From NCBI GenBank assembly GCA_045613765.1, contig JAZLBO010000011.1, positions 32,395 to 96,394 of the forward strand: a DNA stretch of 64,000 nucleotides, given 5' to 3'. The notes beneath the pieces were generated by a model. It made no database searches. It was not told where the DNA came from and was given only the letters and a program-made list of their open reading frames with translations. This document shows, piece by piece, positions 23,827-33,091 of this stretch; position 1 is the stretch's first letter, and each line of letters starts with the position of its first letter. Both the position numbers and the translations under genes were made by a program. The stretch is from RGIG4097 sp045613765. Its GTDB lineage: Bacteria; Bacillota; Clostridia; Christensenellales; CAG-917.

Positions 23827-26393
23827 TGGAATTTTCCGTTAATTTGAAAAACGCTCTTGAAATGGCAGGTCAACTTGCCACAAGAACAGGTGGAATTGTT
23901 TGCACCGAGCATTTGCTCTACGGCATATCTGCAATCGCAGACTGCAAAGCAAACAAATTTCTTCGTTCCTACCATATCACACCGGAATATCTTATTTCAC
24001 ACTTTACAAGGAAAAACATCCGTTCAACAGTGAATATGTCCTCACGTGCAAACCGTGCTGTTGACGGTGCAAAATACGTTGCCGAGCAACTTCAATCAAG
24101 TTATGTTGGCACAGAGCACTTGCTCTACGCACTCATAGATGACAAGTCATCTATGGCAGTGTCAATCATGGAACTTCGTGGAGTTGAAGTCACCACCCTT
24201 CAAAGACAACTCTATGATTTTATCATAGGCAAAAATGACGGTACGGCACAAAGAAGAAAAAATCCCACCACCTTTGACGATATTCTCACAGACTTCTTGT
24301 CATTGGCATTTGGTGGAAACGTCAAGGCAGATGTCATTGAAACCAACATTGACGATCCAAGATTTAGTGGTGGCTTTGTCCGTGGCAAGCAAATGAAGGA
24401 AAAGCCTGCCCGTGCCGAAAAAGAGCATAGTTCACTTGGAGAAGAACTTGACGGCTTTGGCACGAATCTCAACGAAAAGGCAAAGGCAGGCAAACTTGAT
24501 CCCGTCATTGGCAGAGGCAAGGAAATTGAAAGAATAATTCAAATCCTTTGCAGAAGAACAAAGAATAATCCTATTTTGATTGGCGAACCCGGTGTTGGCA
24601 AATCTGCAATCGTTGACGGGCTTGCGCAAGCAATCGTAGAAGGCAAAGTGCCAGATGTACTTCGTGACAAAATCATATTCTCACTTGACGTGACAAGTAT
24701 GGTTGCAGGCACAAGATACCGTGGCGACTTTGAAGAAAGATTGAAAAATGCACTTCGTGCAATTCAAGAAAAGGGCAATATTATATTGTTTATTGATGAA
24801 ATCCACACCATCTTGAAAGCAGGGGCAACGGAAGGTGGACTTGACGTTGCCAACGTGATGAAACCTATGCTCGCAAGGGGAGAATTGCAGACAATCGGTG
24901 CAACAACCATAGACGAATATCGCAAGCACTTTGAAAAGGACGCTGCATTGGAACGCAGATTCCAACCTATCCTTGTTGAACAACCTACGGTCAGCGATAC
25001 AATCGAAATTTTGCAAGGTCTTCGTGAAAAATATCAAAACCATCACAAAGTGGCAATCACAGACGAGGCAATCTCATCAGCAGCAATTTTGTCGGATAGA
25101 TATATCACAGATAGATTCCTTCCCGATAAGGCAATCGACCTTATTGACGAAGCAGCATCAAGAAAGAAAATCATCCACTATACAACCCCACCTGAAATTA
25201 GAGCCCTTGAAGACAAAATCAAGCAAGTGGAACTTGACAAGAGTGAGGCATCTCGCAGAGAGCAATATCAAAAGGCAGACAAGTTGAAAGCCGAAAGAGA
25301 TGCACTTGTTGAAGAAAAGGAAAAGGCAGAAATTGAGTGGAAGGAAAAATGCAAGGACGTCAAGTTGTCCATTGGCGAAGACGAAATTGCAGAAATCGTG
25401 TCCGGTTGGACAGGTATCCCCGTCAAGAGAATAACAGAAGGGGAAAGTGAAAAACTTGCCAAACTTGAAGACGTACTCTCAAAGAGAGTAATCGGTCAAG
25501 ATGAAGCAGTTTGTGCCGTTGCCAAAGCAATCAAGCGCGCAAGAGCAGGACTCAAAGATCCCAAGCGTCCCATTGGCTCATTTATCTTCCTTGGCCCAAC
25601 AGGTGTTGGCAAAACCGAACTTACCAAGGCACTTGCCGAAGCAATGTTTGGAGATGAAAACCTGATGATAAGAGTTGATATGAGTGAGTATATGGAAAAG
25701 CACAACGTATCACGTCTTATCGGCTCAGCCCCCGGCTACGTAGGTTTTGAAGAAGGTGGTCAACTGACGGAAAAGGTTAGAAGAAAGCCGTATTCAGTCA
25801 TCCTCTTTGACGAAATTGAAAAGGCACACCCAGACGTATTCAATCTTCTTCTTCAAATCCTTGAAGACGGCAGATTGACGGACAGTCACGGCAGAGTGGT
25901 ATCCTTCAAAAATACCGTCATCATCATGACGTCCAATATTGGCGCAAGCGAAATTTCCAAGATGAAAGCCCCCCTTGGCTTCAACAGTGGAGATACAAAG
26001 GCACAAGATGACTATGAAATGATGAAGGAAAAGCAAATGGCTGCTTTGAAAGATGCAATGAAACCCGAACTCATCAATAGAATTGATGAAATCATCATTT
26101 TCCGTAGATTGACAAGAGAAAATATCAACGTCATTGCAGAACTTATGTTTGAAAATCTCAAAAAGCGTCTTAAAGAAAAGGATATTGTCCTTGAAGTGAC
26201 AGACAGAGCCAAAACTTATATTGTATCTCAAGGCTTCAACGAAGAATATGGTGCAAGACCTTTACGTAGAGCAATCCAACGTCTTGTTGAAGACAAATTG
26301 AGCGAAATGGTGCTTTGTGGAGCACTTGCAGACGGGGATAAAATCCTTGTTGACTTTGAAGGATTTGACTTGACCTACAAGGTTGCAAAATAA
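23826..26393 (+). CDS. clpC: ATP-dependent Clp protease ATPase subunit ClpC
   Basis: A Hsp100 unfoldase that feeds proteins to ClpP. The 855 residues hold two Clp_N repeats (to about 150), a first AAA module with GEPGVGKS at about 253, the UVR-like coiled middle domain (about 455-490), and a second AAA module with GPTGVGKT at about 588 plus LLQILEDGRLTD and the D2-small domain. ATG 23826 overlaps the mcsB stop. The usual first gene of this operon, ctsR, is missing here; galU takes the upstream place. Confidence 0.97.
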   Translation: MEFSVNLKNALEMAGQLATRTGGIVCTEHLLYGISAIADCKANKFLRSYHITPEYLISHFTRKNIRSTVNMSSRANRAVDGAKYVAEQLQSSYVGTEHLLYALIDDKSSMAVSIMELRGVEVTTLQRQLYDFIIGKNDGTAQRRKNPTTFDDILTDFLSLAFGGNVKADVIETNIDDPRFSGGFVRGKQMKEKPARAEKEHSSLGEELDGFGTNLNEKAKAGKLDPVIGRGKEIERIIQILCRRTKNNPILIGEPGVGKSAIVDGLAQAIVEGKVPDVLRDKIIFSLDVTSMVAGTRYRGDFEERLKNALRAIQEKGNIILFIDEIHTILKAGATEGGLDVANVMKPMLARGELQTIGATTIDEYRKHFEKDAALERRFQPILVEQPTVSDTIEILQGLREKYQNHHKVAITDEAISSAAILSDRYITDRFLPDKAIDLIDEAASRKKIIHYTTPPEIRALEDKIKQVELDKSEASRREQYQKADKLKAERDALVEEKEKAEIEWKEKCKDVKLSIGEDEIAEIVSGWTGIPVKRITEGESEKLAKLEDVLSKRVIGQDEAVCAVAKAIKRARAGLKDPKRPIGSFIFLGPTGVGKTELTKALAEAMFGDENLMIRVDMSEYMEKHNVSRLIGSAPGYVGFEEGGQLTEKVRRKPYSVILFDEIEKAHPDVFNLLLQILEDGRLTDSHGRVVSFKNTVIIMTSNIGASEISKMKAPLGFNSGDTKAQDDYEMMKEKQMAALKDAMKPELINRIDEIIIFRRLTRENINVIAELMFENLKKRLKEKDIVLEVTDRAKTYIVSQGFNEEYGARPLRRAIQRLVEDKLSEMVLCGALADGDKILVDFEGFDLTYKVAK

Positions 26394-26454
26394 AAAAATC
26401 CTACAATTAAATATAAAAAAGTTGAGAAAAATCGAGCCTTTTGAAAATTCGGTA

Positions 26455-26483
26455 TTGAAATAACAAAAAGTTTTTGTTATAAT
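26455..26483 (+). promoter_or_regulatory. Promoter of the hpf operon
   Basis: TTGAAA (26455-26460), 17 bases, TATAAT (26478-26483). Confidence 0.72.
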
Positions 26484-26513
26484 ACAATTAGAAAAACGCA
26501 GGAGGTACTCGAC

Positions 26514-26894
26514 ATGAAAAACGAAAGCGTACTCAACATTGAAATTTTCGGCAAAAACTACACGGTAAGTGACGGACTTACAAATGTTACCTTGAAAAAA
26601 TGTAGCAAACTTGACAAGTATTTCAAGGATGACGAAAACGCAACAGTCACGTTTACAGTGACACTTGAAGGTGGCACTTATGAAACAGACTGTGTTGTTG
26701 CAACACGTGGACTTTCCTACCGTGCATCAGCATCAACCGACTCACCCTACACCAATCTTGACCTTGTGATCCCCAAGATTTTGGGACAAGTTCGCAAGCA
26801 AAAGTCAATATGGGGCAGAAAGGGCGCTGGTTTTGGCAAGAAAAAAGCCAACAAAACTGCACCTGTTGAATATACAGAGGACACCATAGAATAA
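26514..26894 (+). CDS. hpf: Ribosome hibernation factor, short form (HPF/RaiA family)
   Basis: The 126 residues cover the HPF N-terminal beta-alpha-beta-beta-beta-alpha domain: an NIEIFGKNYTVSDGL start, KLDKYFKD, a VTFTVTLEGG strand, RASASTDSPYTNLDLVIPKI and QVRKQKS. Long HPF, the usual form in Firmicutes, has a second domain that dimerises ribosomes into 100S particles; here there is only a basic, GKKKANK-type tail. The match is moderate, so a more divergent relative is possible. Its stop overlaps the next start (TAATG). Confidence 0.75.
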   Translation: MKNESVLNIEIFGKNYTVSDGLTNVTLKKCSKLDKYFKDDENATVTFTVTLEGGTYETDCVVATRGLSYRASASTDSPYTNLDLVIPKILGQVRKQKSIWGRKGAGFGKKKANKTAPVEYTEDTIE

Positions 26895-27688
26895 TGCTTG
26901 TAGGCATTTCAACTGCAACATATTTTACAAAGCTGGTGACCGAGAATTCTTTCTCGGTCATTTGGCGCAATAAAGGGAAATTTGCAGAGGTTTTTCTTAC
27001 AACATACAGTGAGTTTGAAGAAGATTTTGCCCATCTTCTCTTGAAGGAAAAAGGAGATGTTGAAATCTATTCAATTCACGCACTTTCAACTGCTTTTGAG
27101 CCACAACTTTTCAATAGGGCAGAAAGGACTCGCCTTGATGCAGAAAAGTGGTTTAGAAAGGTGCTTCGTGCAGGGCAAATCCTTGGGGCAAAGTATTACA
27201 CCTTCCACGGCTCAACTCGTATGAAAAAGACATCAGTGATAGACCCTGTTTTCTTTGGCAAGCGCATGAAGGAACTTGGGGATATCGCCCTTGAATACGG
27301 CATCACACTGTGCCTTGAAACAGTGCATTGGTGCGCATTTTCCACCCCTGACTTCTTCAAGGCTGTCAAGGAATATGCGCCCAATATAGGTGTCACACTT
27401 GACATCAAACAAGCGTGGCAAAGTGGATATGATTGGGCAGAGTATCTCGACGTAATTGGAGATAGGCTCAAGAATGTACATCTGTGCGATCACGATAGTG
27501 ACGGCAATATTTGTATGGTAGGCAAAGGGGTTTTCCCCTTTGACAAACTCATCAAAAGATTGCACTATGACGGCTACAATGGTGCACTCATCATTGAACA
27601 ATACGCAAAAGACTATTCTTCCTATGACGAAATTGGGGAGAGTGTGGAATATTTGAACAATATCATTGGAGGCATATATGCTCATTAA
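26894..27688 (+). CDS. TIM-barrel sugar phosphate isomerase/epimerase-type protein (AP endonuclease 2 fold)
   Basis: A 264-residue xylose-isomerase-like TIM barrel: MLVGISTATYF opening strand, YYTFHGSTRMKK with a metal-site histidine, CLETVHW with a glutamate, VTLDIKQAWQSG and VHLCDHDSDG, and the closing ALIIEQYAKDY. These are the usual metal ligands (E, D, H, E). Members isomerise sugars or cleave apurinic DNA; the exact reaction is not set. Position just upstream of pgi, with overlapping ends, favours a sugar-phosphate role. Confidence 0.8.
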   Translation: MLVGISTATYFTKLVTENSFSVIWRNKGKFAEVFLTTYSEFEEDFAHLLLKEKGDVEIYSIHALSTAFEPQLFNRAERTRLDAEKWFRKVLRAGQILGAKYYTFHGSTRMKKTSVIDPVFFGKRMKELGDIALEYGITLCLETVHWCAFSTPDFFKAVKEYAPNIGVTLDIKQAWQSGYDWAEYLDVIGDRLKNVHLCDHDSDGNICMVGKGVFPFDKLIKRLHYDGYNGALIIEQYAKDYSSYDEIGESVEYLNNIIGGIYAH

Positions 27689-29069
27689 ATTTGATTTCAA
27701 CAACATGATGACTGATTTTATTGGCGAACAAGGTATTTCAGTCAAAGACATCGAACAAGTCAAAGAAGTCGCAGCAGCAGCATTTGACTACTTTGAAGAC
27801 AAGCGTGGCACAGGTATGACTGGCTGGGCAGAACTTCCTTACAACCAAGATGAAATCGTTGACGACATTATCGCAACGGCAGCAGAAGTTAGAGCCAACT
27901 ATGACAACTTTGTCGTCCTCGGCATTGGTGGTAGCGCACTTGGTCCTATGGCAGCATTTAATGCACTTTGCCACTTCCGTTACAACGATCTTCCCAAGGA
28001 AAAACGCGGCGTAAAATTCTTCGTAGAAGACAACGTTGACCCCGAAAGAATGCTCGCACTTCTTGACGTCATTGACGTAAAACGTACAATGTTCAACGTC
28101 ATCACAAAGAGTGGCGCAACATCAGAAACAATGAGCCAATACCTCATCATCAGCGATATTCTCAAGAAGGCAATCGGTGAAGGTTGGCAAAAGAACATTA
28201 TTGCAACAACATCACAAGAAAGAGGCAATCTCATCAAACTTGCAAAGAAAGAAAACTTCAAACTTTTCTACATACCCGAAGGTGTTGGTGGCAGATTTAG
28301 TGAACTTTGCCCCGTTGGTCTTCTTCCTGCAGCAGTCCTTGGCATTGACATTAAAGGCTTGTTGAAGGGTGCAAAAGAGATGGATAAAGCGTGCGTTAGC
28401 GCAAATCCCTATGAAAACCCTGCACTTATGGCAGCACTTCTTCAAGTGATTGCAATGAGCAAAGGCAAAAACATTTCAGTCATGATGCCATATGCAGACA
28501 GCCTTCGTTATATCGCAGACTGGTACTGTCAACTTTGGGGCGAAAGTCTTGGCAAGGCAGTTGATCTCAACGGCAATATCGTCAACGTTGGACAAACACC
28601 CGTCAAATCACTTGGCGCCACAGACCAACACTCACAAGTTCAACTTTACACAGAAGGTCCTTTTGACAAAGTCATCACAATGATCGCAGTGGATAAGTTC
28701 CGTGGCGACGTTGTTATCGCAGACGGCGCAGAAGAATTCCCCGATGTCAACTTCCTTTGTGGACATACCATGGGCGAACTTCTCAACACAGAAAGAAAGG
28801 CAACCGAATACGCTCTCACAAAGAGCAAGCACATGAACAATACAATCGTCCTTGACGAAGTCAATGCAAATACAGTTGGACAACTTCTTTGGTTCTTCCA
28901 ACTTGAAACAGCATACGCAGGTGCAATGCTCAACATTGACACCTTCAATCAACCTGGTGTTGAAGAAGGCAAAAACGCAACCTACGCACTTTTCAATCGT
29001 AAAGGCTACGAAGAAAAGAAGAAGGAACTTGAATCTGCACCCCAAAAACAAGACAGATTTATCATCTAA
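27678..29069 (+). CDS. pgi: Glucose-6-phosphate isomerase
   Basis: Second step of glycolysis. The 463-residue sequence has VVLGIGGSALGP, ITKSGATSETM, the PEGVGGRFSELCPVGLLPA signature, GESLGKAVDLNG and GATDQHSQVQLYTEGP, all catalytic-site segments of the Firmicutes PGI class. ATG 27678 has GGAGG ahead and overlaps the preceding gene by 11 bases; a start four codons earlier is less likely. Confidence 0.97.
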   Translation: MLIKFDFNNMMTDFIGEQGISVKDIEQVKEVAAAAFDYFEDKRGTGMTGWAELPYNQDEIVDDIIATAAEVRANYDNFVVLGIGGSALGPMAAFNALCHFRYNDLPKEKRGVKFFVEDNVDPERMLALLDVIDVKRTMFNVITKSGATSETMSQYLIISDILKKAIGEGWQKNIIATTSQERGNLIKLAKKENFKLFYIPEGVGGRFSELCPVGLLPAAVLGIDIKGLLKGAKEMDKACVSANPYENPALMAALLQVIAMSKGKNISVMMPYADSLRYIADWYCQLWGESLGKAVDLNGNIVNVGQTPVKSLGATDQHSQVQLYTEGPFDKVITMIAVDKFRGDVVIADGAEEFPDVNFLCGHTMGELLNTERKATEYALTKSKHMNNTIVLDEVNANTVGQLLWFFQLETAYAGAMLNIDTFNQPGVEEGKNATYALFNRKGYEEKKKELESAPQKQDRFII

Positions 29070-29080
29070 TCAAAACTCTT

Positions 29081-29120
29081 GCAACCTTGCCCAAAATCGG
29101 GCAAGGCTTGCTTGTTTTTT
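29081..29120 (+). terminator. Terminator after pgi
   Basis: CCTTGCCC (29085-29092) pairs with GGGCAAGG (29099-29106), followed by CTTGCTTG and six T. Confidence 0.7.
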
Positions 29121-29157
29121 CGCCCTTTGAAAAATAGGGCAGTGAAGGATAGTATCA

Positions 29158-29757
29158 ATGGAAAACCAAGGACAAAAGCACACGTTTTTTGCACTCATCA
29201 ACAGAATGAAGCATATCGCACGTTGGAGTCTTATGCGCACCAACATTCGTGAAGACCTTATGCAACACTCTGCATCTGTGGCAATTTTTGGACAAGCACT
29301 TGCAATTATTCGCAACGAAATTTTTGGTGGCAACGTTGACGTTGACAAGGTGGCATCTCTTGCACTCTATCACGATACGGCAGAAGTGCTTTCTGGGGAT
29401 ATGCCCACACCTGTCAAGTATTACAACGAGTCCATGCGCAGTGCTTATGCAGAAATTGAAGACGTCATCAACGTCAAACTTGTGGGCTCACTTCCTGACG
29501 ACTTGAAATTGAGTTACGCTCAATATCTTCAACCCAACCTTTCCAGTGAAGAATACAAACTTATGAAAGTGGCAGACAAGTTGTCTGCATACATCAAGAG
29601 CCTTGAAGAAAAGCATAGTGGCAACCACGATTTTGACAAGGCATTTGTCACACTTGGACAATCAATTGAAAAGTTGAAAGGGGAATATCCCGAACTTAAA
29701 TACTTCATGGACAACTTCCTTGAAGCCTTCACAGAACCCATCGACACACTTTTGTAA
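29158..29757 (+). CDS. YfbR-like 5'-deoxynucleotidase (HD domain)
   Basis: A 199-residue HD-domain phosphohydrolase. The metal motifs are QHSASVAIF (first histidine), YHDTAEVLSGDMPTPVKY (HD pair and the YfbR-type continuation) and VADKLSAY (last aspartate). YfbR removes phosphate from deoxynucleoside monophosphates. GAAGGA lies 8 bases ahead of the ATG. The next gene starts 1 base after its stop. Confidence 0.88.
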   Translation: MENQGQKHTFFALINRMKHIARWSLMRTNIREDLMQHSASVAIFGQALAIIRNEIFGGNVDVDKVASLALYHDTAEVLSGDMPTPVKYYNESMRSAYAEIEDVINVKLVGSLPDDLKLSYAQYLQPNLSSEEYKLMKVADKLSAYIKSLEEKHSGNHDFDKAFVTLGQSIEKLKGEYPELKYFMDNFLEAFTEPIDTLL

Positions 29758-29758
29758 T

Positions 29759-30910
29759 ATGCTCAAACTTGAAGGGGTAGTCAAACAATATTCATACGGA
29801 AAGCGACTTTTTGGCGCAGTGGATATGACCGTAAATGACGGCGAAATTTTGTCAATCCTTGGTCTTCAAGGCGCAGGCAAAACAACCCTTCTCAAGACAA
29901 TCGCAGGCATAGAAGAATACGAAGGCAAAATCACCCTTGACGGCAAGGAAATCAAGGGCAGAACAGATGATGTCATCATGGTCTTTGATGATGGTGCGTT
30001 GTTCCCTCAAAAGACGGTGTTTGACAACCTTGCATACCCCTTGAAAATACGTGGTTTTCACAAGGTGGAAATCGCAGAAAAAGTCATGAAAGTTGCAGAT
30101 AATTTTGGTTTGTTTGCAACACTGAAAACAAGGGTAAAAAACTTGACTTTGGCAGAAAAAAGAAAGGTGTCACTTGCTCGACTTTTGATGAGAGAGTCAA
30201 GACTTGTTTTGATAGACGATTTCTTGAAAGACTTGCCTTTGAGTGATGCCGACGACATTTTTGACGAGGTGTCAAAGATATGTTTTGACATGTCAAGAAA
30301 CAATGGCACAACAGTGATCTTTGCCACAGAAACCCCACGCTACGCCTTTGGCTTTGGGGACAAAACAATGGTGCTCGTTGACGGCACAATTATGCAAGTC
30401 GGCACATATCAAGATATGTATTCTGCACCCACAACAGTGTGGTCTGCACAAGCAGTTGATGAGTGCTACAATGTTGTAAAAGGCACTTTAACATACGAAA
30501 ACGAAAGATTAACCTTCACTTCAACACCTTTGAACAGCGTTTTCACTCTTGATGACGAAGGCAAAGTGGTGTGGGAAGACAAGGAACTATATAAGGTCAT
30601 CACCCTTGACGTCACTCACTTTAAAGACGACATTGTTGATGACTATATGGGCAAAGACGTCTTATTAGGTTGGCACGGCAAGGACTTTGTCTTTGATGAC
30701 AACGGACTTGAGATTGACGTGACTTTCATCAAAAACCTAAATGGCAAAATTGCACTTCAAGGGGACTATGACTACTCAACACTTTCAGTGGTTGTAGATG
30801 ACACTCCTGACAACAGAAAACTCAAAAAAATAAAGTTTTTGCCAAAGGTGGAAAACGTGCTGTTTTTTACCCTTAGTGAAAACTCAATTATGAAAAGGAA
30901 AAGACAATGA
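29759..30910 (+). CDS. Degenerate ABC-type ATPase, MalK/UgpC-like layout, no partner permease
   Basis: The 383 residues follow the layout of sugar-importer ATPases: an ATPase domain (1-230) and a TOBE-like C-terminal region. Walker A is intact (GLQGAGKTT, 35-43). The other motifs are altered: the Q-loop glutamine is replaced (MVFDDGALFP), the LSGGQ signature reads LTLAE, Walker B is LIDDF with Asp where the catalytic Glu belongs, and the H-loop histidine is missing (FATETP). The frame is intact and overlaps ruvC by 4 bases, so the gene is maintained. It may bind nucleotide without normal hydrolysis. No permease gene is near and no ribosome-binding site is obvious. Confidence 0.8.
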   Translation: MLKLEGVVKQYSYGKRLFGAVDMTVNDGEILSILGLQGAGKTTLLKTIAGIEEYEGKITLDGKEIKGRTDDVIMVFDDGALFPQKTVFDNLAYPLKIRGFHKVEIAEKVMKVADNFGLFATLKTRVKNLTLAEKRKVSLARLLMRESRLVLIDDFLKDLPLSDADDIFDEVSKICFDMSRNNGTTVIFATETPRYAFGFGDKTMVLVDGTIMQVGTYQDMYSAPTTVWSAQAVDECYNVVKGTLTYENERLTFTSTPLNSVFTLDDEGKVVWEDKELYKVITLDVTHFKDDIVDDYMGKDVLLGWHGKDFVFDDNGLEIDVTFIKNLNGKIALQGDYDYSTLSVVVDDTPDNRKLKKIKFLPKVENVLFFTLSENSIMKRKRQ

Positions 30911-31404
30911 TTATTTTGGGCATTGACCCCGGTCTTGCCACCGTTGGCTTTGGTGTCATAAATGCCGAGCGTGGACGCTATACAGTCCTTGATTACGGCA
31001 TCATTTCAACGCCAAAAGAAGACACACTTCCAGTCCGTCTTGCCAAGGTTGAAGAAGGGGTAAAAACACTCATAAACACGTACAATCCACAGCAAGTTGC
31101 AGTGGAAGAACTTTTCTTTTCCAAAAACGTCACCACTGGTATTGCAGTGGCAGAGGCAAGGGGAGTGATTTTGCTCACTTGCAACAAACTTTTGGGGGAC
31201 GAGGTTTATGAATACACCCCCAACCAAATCAAGATGACAATTACGGGCTATGGTGGAGCAGAAAAAAAGCAAATGCAACTTATGGTGCAATCATTGTTGC
31301 GCTTGAAAGCAATTCCACGCCCTGATGATGCAGCAGATGCTCTTGCAGTGGCACTTTGTCACGGACAAGTGGCAGGCATGGCAGGTCAATTTAGAGTAAG
31401 ATAG
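30907..31404 (+). CDS. ruvC: Crossover junction endodeoxyribonuclease RuvC
   Basis: Resolves Holliday junctions. D7 in GIDPG, the E67-E68 pair in VEELFF and the aspartates in PDDAADALAVALCH near 140 give the four-acid catalytic site. 165 residues, normal. The start overlaps the ABC-type gene; ruvA follows 23 bases on. Confidence 0.96.
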   Translation: MIILGIDPGLATVGFGVINAERGRYTVLDYGIISTPKEDTLPVRLAKVEEGVKTLINTYNPQQVAVEELFFSKNVTTGIAVAEARGVILLTCNKLLGDEVYEYTPNQIKMTITGYGGAEKKQMQLMVQSLLRLKAIPRPDDAADALAVALCHGQVAGMAGQFRVR

Positions 31405-31427
31405 GGCAAAGCCCCAATAGGTGAAAT

Positions 31428-32012
31428 ATGTACAACTATATTACAGGCAAAGTGGTTCAAGCAATGGGCAACACCCTTGTCCTTGAAAACAACGGAATAG
31501 GCTACGAAATTGGTGTCAGTGGCAACACTCTCTATGATGCAGGCAACATTGGTTCAACTGCAAAGATTTATACATATCTTTATGTGAGAGAAGACACATT
31601 TGCACTCTATGGTTTTTCAACTCTTGGCGAAAAAACTCTTTTCCTTCGTCTTATTGAAATCAGTGGTGTAGGTCCAAAACTCGCAATGCAAATTCTCAGT
31701 GGTATGGATTTGAATTCATTGTCAGTGGCAATCGCAACAGGGGACATCAAAACCCTTTCAAAAATCAAAGGACTTGGCAAAAAGACGGCAGAACTTATTG
31801 TTGTCAGCATGAGAGATCAAGTTTCAAGCGACCTTGCAAGCGCAGTATCTCCCCTTGAACAATACGGCGATAAAGATCAAAGCGAAGCAGTATTTGTCCT
31901 TGTATCCCTTGGTATGTCCAACACAGATGCAGTCAAGATCGTTGCAGAAGTGGCAAAGACAACCTCTGGGCTTGAAAATATCGTAAGAGAAGCACTCAAA
32001 CGCTTGCCCTAA
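31428..32012 (+). CDS. ruvA: Holliday junction branch migration protein RuvA
   Basis: Binds the four-way junction and loads RuvB. OB-fold N-terminal domain (MYNYITGKVVQ), two helix-hairpin-helix motifs (SGVGPKLAMQIL and KGLGKKTAELIV) and a C-terminal RuvB-contact domain (EAVFVLVSLGMSNTDA), in 194 residues. Confidence 0.96.
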   Translation: MYNYITGKVVQAMGNTLVLENNGIGYEIGVSGNTLYDAGNIGSTAKIYTYLYVREDTFALYGFSTLGEKTLFLRLIEISGVGPKLAMQILSGMDLNSLSVAIATGDIKTLSKIKGLGKKTAELIVVSMRDQVSSDLASAVSPLEQYGDKDQSEAVFVLVSLGMSNTDAVKIVAEVAKTTSGLENIVREALKRLP

Positions 32013-32035
32013 TAGGATAGGCAATTAAGGTGATT

Positions 32036-33076
32036 ATGGAAAACAACGGAATTATCAGTAGATTCAACAAAGACATCTTGTCACAAGAAGAAGATAGAGT
32101 CATCACACCCGTATATCGTGAAGACGACGATCAAGAAAACAAACTTCGCCCCAAGATGCTCAAAGACTATGTAGGTCAAGAAAAAGTCAAGCACAACCTT
32201 GACGTGTATATGCACGCAGCAAAGCGCAGAGGGGATGCTCTTGATCACGTTTTGCTTTACGGCCCTCCCGGACTGGGCAAAACAACTCTCGCCCACGTCA
32301 TAGCCAATGAAATGAACGCTCAGGTGAAAGTCACCAGTGGTCCTGCCATTGAAAAGGCAATTGACCTTAGCGCAATGCTTTCAAAACTTGAAAAAGGGGA
32401 TATCCTTTTCATTGACGAAATCCATCGCTTGAACAGAAATATAGAAGAAATCTTGTATCCTGCAATGGAAGACTTCACTCTTGATATGGTCACAGGCGCA
32501 GGGGCAATGGCATCAAGCCTTCGTATGCAACTGAAACACTTTACCCTTATCGGCGCAACCACCAAGGAAGGTATGCTCTCAAGCCCCTTGCGTGATAGAT
32601 TTGGCATCAAGTTCCGTCTTGAGCCTTACACCAATGAGGAATTGACAAGTATCGTAAGAAGAAGTGCAACAATCCTTGGCATACCCATTGACGAAGATGC
32701 AGCATTTGAACTTGCACGACGTAGTCGTGGCACTCCTCGTATTGCCAATAGACTTCTTCGTAGAGTACGTGACTTTGCAGAGTACGAAAACCTTGACACA
32801 ATCAACATTGAAGTCACAAGAAAAGCCCTTGAATTTATGGACGTTGATGAACTTGGTCTTGATGCAGTTGACAGAAATATCCTTGAAACAATCATCAACA
32901 AGTTCAACGGTGGCCCAGTAGGACTTGATACACTCTCTGCAGCAACGGGTGAAGATGCAACCACAATTGAAGACGTTGTTGAGCCTTTCCTTATTCAACT
33001 TGGTTTCATCCAACGTACACCTCGTGGAAGAACTTGCACCCTTGGCGCATATAGACATCTCAAACTTAAACAATAG
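32036..33076 (+). CDS. ruvB: Holliday junction helicase RuvB
   Basis: AAA+ motor of branch migration. Walker A GPPGLGKTT, Walker B FIDEIHRL, sensor IGATTKEGML and the winged-helix end (FIQRTPRGR) are visible in 346 residues. ATG 32036 fits the AAGG site better than the GTG two codons earlier. The RPKMLKDYVGQEKVK segment is the standard RuvB opening. Confidence 0.97.
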   Translation: MENNGIISRFNKDILSQEEDRVITPVYREDDDQENKLRPKMLKDYVGQEKVKHNLDVYMHAAKRRGDALDHVLLYGPPGLGKTTLAHVIANEMNAQVKVTSGPAIEKAIDLSAMLSKLEKGDILFIDEIHRLNRNIEEILYPAMEDFTLDMVTGAGAMASSLRMQLKHFTLIGATTKEGMLSSPLRDRFGIKFRLEPYTNEELTSIVRRSATILGIPIDEDAAFELARRSRGTPRIANRLLRRVRDFAEYENLDTINIEVTRKALEFMDVDELGLDAVDRNILETIINKFNGGPVGLDTLSAATGEDATTIEDVVEPFLIQLGFIQRTPRGRTCTLGAYRHLKLKQ

Positions 33077-33091
33077 AGAATACATACAAAA

